From the NCBI RefSeq assembly GCF_031656915.1, contig NZ_CP134227.1, positions 3,534,001-3,598,000 on the forward strand: DNA of 64,000 bases. The letters run 5' to 3'. This stretch comes from Nocardioides marmorisolisilvae. Its GTDB lineage: Bacteria > Actinomycetota > Actinomycetes > Propionibacteriales > Nocardioidaceae. A model generated the notes under the pieces. The model was not told the origin of the DNA. It ran no database searches and worked only from the letters and a program-made list of their open reading frames with translations. The position numbers and the translations under genes are program-made. Below are positions 45,620 to 53,154 of this stretch, in pieces; positions within the stretch are counted from its first letter, which is position 1; the number at the start of each line of letters is the position of its first letter.

Positions 45620-46938
45620 CCGCGGAGCAGCGCGTGCCGCGGGCGGCGTACGTCACCTGGCTGATCGGTCTGGCGGCGTATGTGATGGCGGTGTTCAACC
45701 GCACCTCGTTCGGTGTCGCGGTGATCCCGGCCGCGCACCGCTTCCACGCCTCGGCGAGCGACCTGGCGTCGTTCACGGTCGTCCAGCTGATCGTGTACGC
45801 CGGCCTGCAGATCCCCGTCGGCGTGCTCCTGGACCGGGTCGGGGCCCGTCGGCTGATCATCGCCGGCGGCGTCTTGATGACCCTCGGGCAGCTCGGCCTG
45901 GCGTTCTCCACCTCGGTGTCCACGGCGCTGCTGATGCGGATCCTGATCGGGGCGGGCGACGCGGTCACCTTCATCAGCGTGCTGCGCGTGGTCACCGACA
46001 CCTTCCCGGGCCGGACGGTCCCGGTGATCACCCAGCTGACCGGGATCTTCGGCCAGCTCGGCGGCGTTCTCAGTGCGATCCCGCTGGCCGCGATGCTGGG
46101 CTCGTCAGGGTGGACGCGGTCCTTCGAGCTGGTGGCCTCCCTGGGCGCGCTGGTCACCGTGCTGGTGATCGTGGCGCTGCGCGTGGAGGACGTCGAGCAC
46201 CGGACGGCCCCCGGATTGGCCCAGGCGTGGGAGCAGATCAAGGGCGCCTGGCGACATCCCGGCACCCAGCTGGGCCTCTGGACCCACTTCACGACCCAGT
46301 TCTCCCCGACGGTCTTCACGCTGCTGTGGGGATTCCCGTTCCTGATCTCCGGGGAGGGCCAGTCCCGCGGCACCGCGAGCATGCTGCTGACCGTCAACGT
46401 CGCCGCCGGCGCGGTGGTCTCACCGCTGCTCGGTCGACTGGTCGCCCGGCACCCGCTGCGACGTTCATGGATGGTGCTCAGCATCACCCTGAGCTGCGTG
46501 GCCGGGTGGACGCTCGTGCTGGCGTGGCCCGGGCAGGCGCCGCTGTGGGTGCTGGTCGTCCTCGTCGTCTCGATCGCGGCCGGCGGCCCTGGGTCGATGA
46601 TCGGGTTCGACTTCGCCCGGACGTTCAACCCCAGCGAGCGGATCGGCACCGCGAGCGGGATCGTCAACGTGGGCGGCTTCGTGGCGTCGCTGTCGCTGAT
46701 GTACGCCATGGGTGTGACGCTGGACCTGCTCACCCCCGGACACGGGTCGGACTACTCGCTCTCGGCGTTCAAGTGGGCGTTCGGGCTGCAGTACCTGATC
46801 TGGGCCGGCGGCACCGTCGCGATCCTGGTCAGCCGACGCCGGGTGATCCGGCGCGAGGAGATCGTCATCCCCAAGATCCGTGAGGCGGTGCTGCGCGAGT
46901 ATCGCGCCCGCCGTGACCGCCGGGAGCAGGAGGACTGA
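45616..46938 (+). CDS. MFS transporter
   Basis: 440 residues from the GTG overlapping the previous stop. Twelve hydrophobic helices are evident, with the loop 2-3 signature GVLLDRVGARRLIIAGG (DRxGxR/K pattern) and a matching loop in the second half (LLGRLVARHPLRRSW). The C-terminus is basic and cytoplasmic. The substrate is unknown; it resembles the general nitrate/sugar/drug MFS class, and translational coupling to the HIT-like gene gives no clear hint. Confidence 0.88.
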   Translation: MTAEQRVPRAAYVTWLIGLAAYVMAVFNRTSFGVAVIPAAHRFHASASDLASFTVVQLIVYAGLQIPVGVLLDRVGARRLIIAGGVLMTLGQLGLAFSTSVSTALLMRILIGAGDAVTFISVLRVVTDTFPGRTVPVITQLTGIFGQLGGVLSAIPLAAMLGSSGWTRSFELVASLGALVTVLVIVALRVEDVEHRTAPGLAQAWEQIKGAWRHPGTQLGLWTHFTTQFSPTVFTLLWGFPFLISGEGQSRGTASMLLTVNVAAGAVVSPLLGRLVARHPLRRSWMVLSITLSCVAGWTLVLAWPGQAPLWVLVVLVVSIAAGGPGSMIGFDFARTFNPSERIGTASGIVNVGGFVASLSLMYAMGVTLDLLTPGHGSDYSLSAFKWAFGLQYLIWAGGTVAILVSRRRVIRREEIVIPKIREAVLREYRARRDRREQED

Positions 46939-48017
46939 TGCCCGACTCGTACGACGACGGCCCGGTGGCCGCGCTGCGCCGGATCGCCTTCCTGCTCGAG
47001 CGATCCCGCGCGGAGACCTACAAGGTCAAGGCGTTCCGGGCTGCTGCCGCCACGATCCTGCCCGTCCCCGGCGACGAGCTCGCCGCCCGGGTTGAGGCGG
47101 GCACCCTGCGCGAGCTCCCCGGGATCGGCGCGTCGACGGCCGCAGTGATCTCCGACGCGGTGCAAGGACGGATGCCGGCCCGGCTGGCCAAGCTCGAGGC
47201 GGAGGAGGCCGGCCCGCTGGTGGAGGGAGGTCTCGCCGTACGCGCGGCGCTGCGCGGCGACCTGCACTCGCACAGCGACTGGTCCGACGGCGGCTCGCCG
47301 ATCGAGGAGATGGCGTTCACCGCCATGGAGCTGGGCCACGACTACCTGGTGCTCACCGACCACTCTCCGCGGCTGACCGTCGCGAACGGGCTGAGCGTGG
47401 CCCGGCTACAACGTCAGCTCGAGGTCGTCGACGCCGTCAACGACCACCTCGGTCGCGCGGTCCCTGAGCCGGTCGGTCCGATCCCGAAGCCTGTCGAAGG
47501 GTTCCGGCTGCTCAAGGGCATCGAGGTGGACATCCTCGACGACGGCTCGCTCGACCAGACCGAGGAGATGCTGGCGCGGCTCGACGTACGCGTGGCCTCG
47601 GTGCACTCCAAGCTCCGGATGGATCCGGCCGCGATGACCCGCCGGATGGTCGCGGCCTGCGCCAACCCGTTCACCAACGTGCTCGGGCACTGCACCGGTC
47701 GGCTGGTGACCGGCGGCAGGGGGGTGCGGCCGCAGTCGGAGTTCGACGCGCGGGCCGTGTTCGAGGCGTGCGCCGCCCACGACGTCGCGGTCGAGATCAA
47801 CGCCCGGCCCGAGCGCCGCGACCCGCCCACCGAGCTGATCCGGCTCGCGCTGGACATCGGCTGCCTCTTCTCCATCGACTCCGACGCCCACGCACCCGGC
47901 CAGCTGGACTTCCAGATCCACGGCTGCGCCCGCGCCGAGGAGCTCGGCATCGACCCGGATCGGATCGTCAACACCTGGCCGGTCGACCGGCTGCTGGCCT
48001 GGGCCCGAACCGGATAG
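46938..48017 (+). CDS. PHP domain protein with N-terminal helix-hairpin-helix
   Basis: 359 residues; the ATG shares one base with the previous stop. Residues 1 to 80 resemble the DNA polymerase beta-type HhH region (RIAFLLERSRAETYKVKAFRAAA, then LRELPGIGASTAAVI). The PHP metal site follows: GDLHSHSDWSDGG, VLTDHSPRL, ILKGIEVD-like LLKGIEVDIL, HSKLRM, HCTGR and IDSDAH. This is the arrangement of family X polymerase C-termini without the polymerase, so it is probably a DNA-associated phosphoesterase or nuclease. Confidence 0.88.
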   Translation: MPDSYDDGPVAALRRIAFLLERSRAETYKVKAFRAAAATILPVPGDELAARVEAGTLRELPGIGASTAAVISDAVQGRMPARLAKLEAEEAGPLVEGGLAVRAALRGDLHSHSDWSDGGSPIEEMAFTAMELGHDYLVLTDHSPRLTVANGLSVARLQRQLEVVDAVNDHLGRAVPEPVGPIPKPVEGFRLLKGIEVDILDDGSLDQTEEMLARLDVRVASVHSKLRMDPAAMTRRMVAACANPFTNVLGHCTGRLVTGGRGVRPQSEFDARAVFEACAAHDVAVEINARPERRDPPTELIRLALDIGCLFSIDSDAHAPGQLDFQIHGCARAEELGIDPDRIVNTWPVDRLLAWARTG

Positions 48018-48050
48018 CCGTCGGTGCGGACGGGAGGTACCTTCTGCTCC

Positions 48051-48599
48051 ATGGCCGGCCAGCGCGAGGAGCCACCCACACCCGAGGTGGAGGTACGCCG
48101 GTCCCGGCGTCGGACCCGCACCGTGTCGGCGTACCGCCAAGACGGCCCGGACGGCAAGGTCATCGTGATGATCCCGGCCCGGTTCACCCGGGCCGAGGAG
48201 GCCCGGTGGGTCGAGCAGATGATCGCCCGGCTCGACCGCAGCGAGCGCCGCAAGCACCGCACCGACGAGCAGCTGATCCGGCGGGCGCGCGAGCTGTCGC
48301 GCGAGTACTTGCACGGCAGGGCGCAGCCGGTGTCGGTGCGCTGGGTGGACAACATGACCACCCGGTGGGCGTCGTGCACGCCGACCGACCGCACCATCCG
48401 GATGTCGGAGCGACTGCAGCCGATGCCGGCGTGGGTGGTCGACTACGTGCTGCTGCACGAGCTCGCCCATCTGCTCGAGCCGAGCCACAACGCACGCTTC
48501 TGGCACTGGGTGGATCGGTTCCCCCGGGCCGAGCGCGCCAAGGGCTACCTCGAGGGCGTCAGCGCCTCGGCCTCCCTGGGCATCGCCCCCTGCGACTGA
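48051..48599 (+). CDS. YgjP/SprT-like metallopeptidase domain protein
   Basis: 182 residues from ATG at 48051, preceded by GGGAGGT; a GTG at 48024 is possible. VDYVLLHELAHLLEPSHNARFWHWVDRF has the HExxH zinc site with a third histidine ten residues later, as in the YgjP (DUF45) family. VRWVDNMTTRWASCTPTDRTIRMSERL is the conserved strand ahead of it. The function of this group is little known; some members work with type I restriction systems, but here it is in the chromosomal backbone. Confidence 0.8.
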   Translation: MAGQREEPPTPEVEVRRSRRRTRTVSAYRQDGPDGKVIVMIPARFTRAEEARWVEQMIARLDRSERRKHRTDEQLIRRARELSREYLHGRAQPVSVRWVDNMTTRWASCTPTDRTIRMSERLQPMPAWVVDYVLLHELAHLLEPSHNARFWHWVDRFPRAERAKGYLEGVSASASLGIAPCD

Positions 48600-48671
48600 C
48601 CGTACGGCGCCGAGGCGGCTCAACCTTGCAGCCGTACGGCGCCGAGGCGGCGCAACCTTGCAGCCGTACGA
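48600..48671. repeat. 32-bp tandem repeat, second locus
   Basis: Two 32-bp units (48600-48631 and 48632-48663) and a partial third lie between convergent genes. Each is a 9-bp linker CCGTACGGC followed by GCCGAGGCGGCGCAA, CCT and TGCAG; the first has one change (T for G before CAA). The core is the same as at 17467-17646, while the linker and the three variable bases differ. Confidence 0.9.
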
Positions 48672-48674
48672 CGT

Positions 48675-49217
48675 TCAGCGAGCGACGAGCCGGGCCAGCC
48701 GGACCAGTTCGACCATGTCCGGCTCGTCGGTGGGGAGATCGTCGACGTCGAACCAGCGCACGTCCAGGGACTCGCTGCTGATCACCGCGGCCGTCTCGGC
48801 GGGGACCCGGGCGGCGTAGCGCACGTCGAGGTGGTGCACAGTCGTGCCCGGGTGGCAGAACGGCACCGGGTGGGACGAGAGCTGGACCGGGGCGGGCCAC
48901 AGCACCAGCCCCTCGATGCCGGACTCCTCGGTCGCCTCGCGCAGCGCGGCTGCCGCCAGCGACGCATCGTCGGCCTCCAGGTGGCCACCGAAGTGGAACC
49001 AGCGGCCGGCCTTGCCATGCAGGTTGAGCAGCACCCGGTCACCGCGCTCGCTGAGCACCAACGTGCCGGCGGTCAGGTGCGCGGGATGGCAGGACTTGAG
49101 CAGTCCGTCGGGGTGCGCCCCCAGGTGCGCGACGTACGACGCGCGCAGCGCCTCCTGCTCGGCCGAGGGGGCCACCCATGCGCGCAACTCGGCGAGCGCA
49201 TCGTCGTGCGCGCTCAC
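48675..49217 (-). CDS. Nudix hydrolase
   Basis: 180 residues; the start overlaps the upstream gene by four bases. The Nudix box reads GGHLEADDASLAAAALREATEE followed by SGI, with the glutamates in place; it is somewhat relaxed at the first glycine. LLNLHGKAGRWFHFGGH precedes it. The substrate is unknown. It is translated together with the DUF2342 metalloprotease gene. Confidence 0.85.
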   Translation of the reverse strand: MSAHDDALAELRAWVAPSAEQEALRASYVAHLGAHPDGLLKSCHPAHLTAGTLVLSERGDRVLLNLHGKAGRWFHFGGHLEADDASLAAAALREATEESGIEGLVLWPAPVQLSSHPVPFCHPGTTVHHLDVRYAARVPAETAAVISSESLDVRWFDVDDLPTDEPDMVELVRLARLVAR

Positions 49218-50545
49218 GTCCCGTCGGGGTGGTCGTCTGCCCCCGGCTCGTCGGTCGGGGGGGTGGAGTCGAGGAGCTCCTGGACCGCCCGGTCGAACAC
49301 GTCGTCGTCGAGCTCCTCCGCGTCGGGAAGGTCGTCGCGGAAGCCCAGCGGGTCATCGAGATCCGCGGCGCTCGGCAGCAGGTCGGGGTGGGCCCACACC
49401 GCATCCCGACCCTCCTGGCCCTGCCGGGACCGCAGCGAGCCCCACAAGGTGGACGCGTCGCGCAGCCGGCGGGGGCGCAGCTCGAGGCCGACCAGGGCCG
49501 CGAAGGTCTCCTCGGCGGGACCGCCGGCGGCCCGGCGACGACGCATCACCTCCTGCATCTTCGCGGCGGCGGGCATCCGCTCGGCGGTGGCCTGGCCGAC
49601 GACCTCGTCGACCCAGCCCTCCACCAGGGCCAGGGTGGTCTCCAGCCTCACCAGCGCCGCCTCCTGCTCAGGCGACTTCCTTGGCTCGAACAGCCCGCCC
49701 GACAGCGCCTCCTGGATCGCGGCCGGGTTGCTGGGATCGAGGCCGCTCACCGCCTCCTCGATGCCACTCATGTCGATGTGCACCCCGCGACCGAAGGCCT
49801 CGACGGAGGAGATGAGGTGCTGGCGCAGCCACGGCACGTGGCCGAACAGCCGCTGGTGGGCGGCCTCGCGCAGGGCGAGGTAGAGCAGCACGTCGTGCGG
49901 CTCCACGTCGAGTCCATCGGCGAAGGCGGCGACGTTCCCGGTCAGCAGTGCCGCCGTGCCGGCCGGTCCCAGCGGGAGACCGATGTCGGAGGCGGTCAGC
50001 ACCTCGCCGACCAGCGCACCGAGCGCCTGCCCCACCTGGCTGCCGAACATCGCGCCACCGGCCTGGGACAGCATCCCGATCAGCGGGCCGGCCATCGCGC
50101 GAGCCTCCTCGGGCATCGCCTCGCCCATCGCCGAGACGACGTGCTGGGCAACCGGTTCGACGAGCACCCGCCAGACCGGGGTGGTCTGCTCGATCCAGTC
50201 GGCGCGGCTCCACGCCGCGGTCGTGGTCACGCCCGAGGGCAGCACGGTCGCACTGTCGAGCCAGTGGTCGGCCAGCCGGAACGCGTCGGCGACTCGGGTC
50301 TGGTCCGCGCGGTCGGGGCTCGGGTCGGGCCTCTGCGCGGAGGTACGACGGGCGACGTCCGTCGCGAGGCTCCAGTTCACCGGGCCGTCGTACGGCGTCA
50401 TCATCGCCTGCATCTGGCTCATCAGGCCGGACAGGTCGAGGTTGCCGAGATTCATTCCGCCGGCCCCGAACAGCTGCTCGAAGGGGGTGCCCTTGAACGG
50501 GTTCTGCGGGTCGTTCTCGCCGGGCTGGTCGGGCGTGTCGTCCAT
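49214..50545 (-). CDS. Zinc-dependent metalloprotease family (DUF2342) protein
   Basis: 443 residues from the ATG opening MDDTPDQPGEND. The N-terminal 90 residues are disordered. LALREAAHQRLFGHVPWLRQHL is the family's zinc-site variant of HExxH (EAAHxRLF), inside a helical domain. The C-terminus from 390 on is acidic. Order matches Rv3195. The target and activity have not been established; by family it is called metalloprotease or coenzyme F420 biosynthesis-associated. Confidence 0.82.
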   Translation of the reverse strand: MDDTPDQPGENDPQNPFKGTPFEQLFGAGGMNLGNLDLSGLMSQMQAMMTPYDGPVNWSLATDVARRTSAQRPDPSPDRADQTRVADAFRLADHWLDSATVLPSGVTTTAAWSRADWIEQTTPVWRVLVEPVAQHVVSAMGEAMPEEARAMAGPLIGMLSQAGGAMFGSQVGQALGALVGEVLTASDIGLPLGPAGTAALLTGNVAAFADGLDVEPHDVLLYLALREAAHQRLFGHVPWLRQHLISSVEAFGRGVHIDMSGIEEAVSGLDPSNPAAIQEALSGGLFEPRKSPEQEAALVRLETTLALVEGWVDEVVGQATAERMPAAAKMQEVMRRRRAAGGPAEETFAALVGLELRPRRLRDASTLWGSLRSRQGQEGRDAVWAHPDLLPSAADLDDPLGFRDDLPDAEELDDDVFDRAVQELLDSTPPTDEPGADDHPDGT

Positions 50546-50592
50546 GCCTCCACGGTACCGGCCGGTGCACATCGGCCGCGTAGCCTTGGCAC

Positions 50593-51057
50593 GTGAGCGA
50601 TACCCCGACCAGCGCCACCACGCCGTCCGATCCGACCCGGGTCCGGCTGGTGGACCTGCGTACCGATCCGCTCGACCCCGCCGAGGTGCTGGCGGCGGTC
50701 TCCGACCCGGCGGCCGGCGGACTCAACCTCTTCGTCGGCACCGTCCGCGACAGCGATCACGGCGCGGGCGTCGATCACCTCGACTACTCCGCGCACCCGG
50801 GCGCGGCCGAGCGGCTGGGTGAGGTCGCCGCGTCGGTGGCTGCTGCTCATGACGACGTGGTCGCGGTCGCTGCGGTGCACCGGGTCGGCAAGCTCGTCGT
50901 CGGTGACCTCGCGGTCGTGGTGGCGGTCTCCGCCGGCCATCGTGACCAGGCGTACGTCGCCTCCCGCACGCTGATCGACCGGCTCAAGAGCGAGGTCCCG
51001 GTCTGGAAGCACCAGGTCTTCACCGACGGCACCGACGAGTGGGTCGCCCACGCGTGA
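50593..51057 (+). CDS. moaE: Molybdopterin synthase catalytic subunit MoaE
   Basis: 154 residues from GTG. LNLFVGTVRDSDHGAGVDHLDYSAHP and AVHRVGKLVVGDLAVVVAVSAGHRDQAY are MoaE motifs, and LKSEVPVWKHQVFTDGTDEWV holds the lysines that bind the MoaD thiocarboxylate tail. With MoaD it sulfurates precursor Z to molybdopterin. No moaD lies adjacent, but MoeZ at 23848 would activate such a carrier. Confidence 0.9.
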   Translation: MSDTPTSATTPSDPTRVRLVDLRTDPLDPAEVLAAVSDPAAGGLNLFVGTVRDSDHGAGVDHLDYSAHPGAAERLGEVAASVAAAHDDVVAVAAVHRVGKLVVGDLAVVVAVSAGHRDQAYVASRTLIDRLKSEVPVWKHQVFTDGTDEWVAHA

Positions 51058-51113
51058 GCCGGATCCGCGTGTCCTGACGGATTTCCTGCCCGGTGAGGCG
51101 CGACCATAGGCCC

Positions 51114-51353
51114 ATGGCGATCCTGCTCTGGCTGCTGCCGCCCGTCGCGGTGACGGTGGTCGCGATGCTGTGGGTGGGCTGGGTCGGCCGCGACCGGCCG
51201 GCGCTGTCCGATCGCAGCGAGGCCGCGCAGGAGCGCGCCCAGCAGCGGTTCGCCGAGGCCATCCTGCGTGAGCACCCGGCCGCCGCCGTACGACGGACGA
51301 CGCCGCGCGACCGCAGCACCGGGGTCGCTGTCCGGACCAGGAAGTCGGCCTGA
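51114..51353 (+). CDS. Small single-pass membrane protein
   Basis: 79 residues from ATG at 51114. One N-terminal transmembrane helix (MAILLWLLPPVAVTVVAMLWVGWVG) is followed by a charged cytoplasmic helix (DRSEAAQERAQQRFAEAIL) and a basic tail. No recognised domain. It sits between moaE and the PDZ protease gene and is of unknown function. Confidence 0.65.
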   Translation: MAILLWLLPPVAVTVVAMLWVGWVGRDRPALSDRSEAAQERAQQRFAEAILREHPAAAVRRTTPRDRSTGVAVRTRKSA

Positions 51354-51423
51354 CCCGATCCGCCGCCCGGCTCCGGGTCCGGGCAGGTGCGCTGCGGTTG
51401 ATCCCGGATGAGAGGGTTTCGCC

Positions 51424-52491
51424 ATGAGCCGACGGACCGTGGCCACCCTGCTGGCGGTGGTGCTGCTGGTCGTGCTCGCGGGCACGTCGTTGAGCAGGCC
51501 GGTCGGCTACACGGTCTTCTCGCCCGGTCCCACGATCAACGTGCTCGGCTCGAACGGCAAGAAGCAGATCATCACGGTTTCCGGTCACAAGGCATTCCGT
51601 GACGACGGTGGGATCCGGCTGGTCACCGTCTACGAGACCGCGATCGACCAGAAGGTCACCCTCTTCGACGCGCTCCGAGCCTGGGTCGATCCCAACGACG
51701 GGGTCTACCCCCACGACGTGATCTACCAGCGCACCGACACCACCTCGTCGGTGCGGCAGGAGTCGGCCGCGGAGATGACGTCGTCGCAGGACAATGCGGT
51801 CGCGGCGGCGCTGCGCGAGTTGCACGTGAAGTACACCACTGCCGTGAAGATCGCGACGGTCGACCGGAAGGGCCCGGCCAAGGGGCGGCTCAAGCCGGGC
51901 GATCTGATCGTCGCCGTCGACGGGGTGCGCACCAGCAACCCCGACGCCGTGGTCCGGCACATCAAGACGCGACCTCCGGGCTCCAGGGTCACCGTGACCG
52001 TCGACCGGTCCGGCCGCCGTCTGCAGGTGCCGGTGACGACCGGGCCACTGGGCCCCAAGGGCCGGATGCGGCACCAGTCCCGGGTCGGGGTCGGGATCAG
52101 CCCGTCGTACCGCTTCCCCTTCGACGTCGGGCTGCACCTGAGCAGCAACATCGGAGGGCCGTCCGCGGGCCTGATGTTCTCCCTCGGCGTGTACGACGTG
52201 CTCACCCCTGGATCACTCACCGGCGGCAAGATCGTCGCCGGCACCGGGACCATCGACGCTCGCGGCAGGGTCGGCCCCATCGGGGGGATCCGGCAGAAGA
52301 TGGTCGGTGCCCAACGAGACGGCGCGAAGCTGTTCTTCGTGCCGGCCGGCAACTGCGCCGAGGCGCTCGGCGGGCACTGGGACCCGTCGAAGATGCGGCT
52401 GGTGCGGGTGACGACCATGCCGCAGGCGCTGGCGGCGCTGAAGGCCTGGACGAAGAACCCGAACGCCGAGCTGCCCGGGTGCCGACGGTGA
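51424..52491 (+). CDS. YlbL-like membrane PDZ/Lon-type serine protease
   Basis: 355 residues. One N-terminal membrane anchor (TVATLLAVVLLVVLAGTSL), a PDZ domain at about 135 to 205 (GRLKPGDLIVAVDGVRTSNP), and a C-terminal S16 Lon-type protease domain with SSNIGGPSAGLMFSLGVYD (catalytic Ser) and GGIRQKMVGAQRDGA (catalytic Lys). It is exported and cuts envelope proteins. Order matches Rv3194c, always beside UPF0182. Confidence 0.9.
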   Translation: MSRRTVATLLAVVLLVVLAGTSLSRPVGYTVFSPGPTINVLGSNGKKQIITVSGHKAFRDDGGIRLVTVYETAIDQKVTLFDALRAWVDPNDGVYPHDVIYQRTDTTSSVRQESAAEMTSSQDNAVAAALRELHVKYTTAVKIATVDRKGPAKGRLKPGDLIVAVDGVRTSNPDAVVRHIKTRPPGSRVTVTVDRSGRRLQVPVTTGPLGPKGRMRHQSRVGVGISPSYRFPFDVGLHLSSNIGGPSAGLMFSLGVYDVLTPGSLTGGKIVAGTGTIDARGRVGPIGGIRQKMVGAQRDGAKLFFVPAGNCAEALGGHWDPSKMRLVRVTTMPQALAALKAWTKNPNAELPGCRR

Positions 52492-53045
52492 GCGCCGCGA
52501 CCGATCGGGCCGCCGACCCCGAACTGACCCGCGTGGTCCGCGAGCTCGAGAAGCACGCCTCCGAGGCAGGCTGGGACCGGCCGGCGCAGCTGTTCGCCCT
52601 CGTGCCGACCGCCGAGCTGCTCGAACGCGAGCCCGGACTGGCCGCCCTGCTCGAGGATGCGGGGGAGCTGACCTCGGTCCAGCAGGAGGAGCTGGGCGCG
52701 GACGAGCTCGAGGAGCTGCTCGAGCGGATCGTCTGGCCCAGCGGCGTCGTCGGTTGCGCCGCGGTGGTCGAGCGGCTGCTGCTGCCGCCCGAGGCCGAGG
52801 CACAGATCCCCACCGGGTCCAAGGACGCCGCGGAGTTCGTCGCCGGACACCCTGCGCGGCAGGAGGTGCGGATCGTCGCCGGAGCCACGCGCGCGGGTGG
52901 CTCCTGGTGTGCGCTGCGGCTGCGTTCCCACGACGAGCCGCAGTCCGTGCTGGTCGGTGACGACCTGGTTCCGGGCCTGCTCGAGCTGCTCCATGCCACC
53001 CTTGAGCCTGAACCAGGCCCACCCGAGGGAGAGCAGCCCCGATGA
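52479..53045 (+). CDS. PPA1309-family protein
   Basis: 188 residues from GTG, overlapping the PDZ protease gene by 13 bases; a GTG at 52488 gives a slightly shorter protein. LTRVVRELEKHASEAGWDRPAQLFALVPT opens a conserved actinobacterial alpha/beta fold of unknown function. The acidic middle and PPEAEAQIPTGSKDAAEFVAGHP are typical. It is conserved between the Lon-like PDZ protease and UPF0182 in this phylum. Confidence 0.8.
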   Translation: MPTVSAATDRAADPELTRVVRELEKHASEAGWDRPAQLFALVPTAELLEREPGLAALLEDAGELTSVQQEELGADELEELLERIVWPSGVVGCAAVVERLLLPPEAEAQIPTGSKDAAEFVAGHPARQEVRIVAGATRAGGSWCALRLRSHDEPQSVLVGDDLVPGLLELLHATLEPEPGPPEGEQPR

Positions 53046-53154
53046 TCCACCCCACGAGATCGTCCCTCGCGTGCCTTCCCGCGGGGACACCGAGCTGGGC
53101 ACGACGCTCCGCTCCTCGGCTGGGCTCCTGCGCACCACGACCGAGGGACCCCGC

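Noticed and set aside
48051..48599. YgjP-like protein as part of a type I restriction system
   Set aside because: No hsdR, hsdM or hsdS gene is nearby, and the neighbours are backbone genes.
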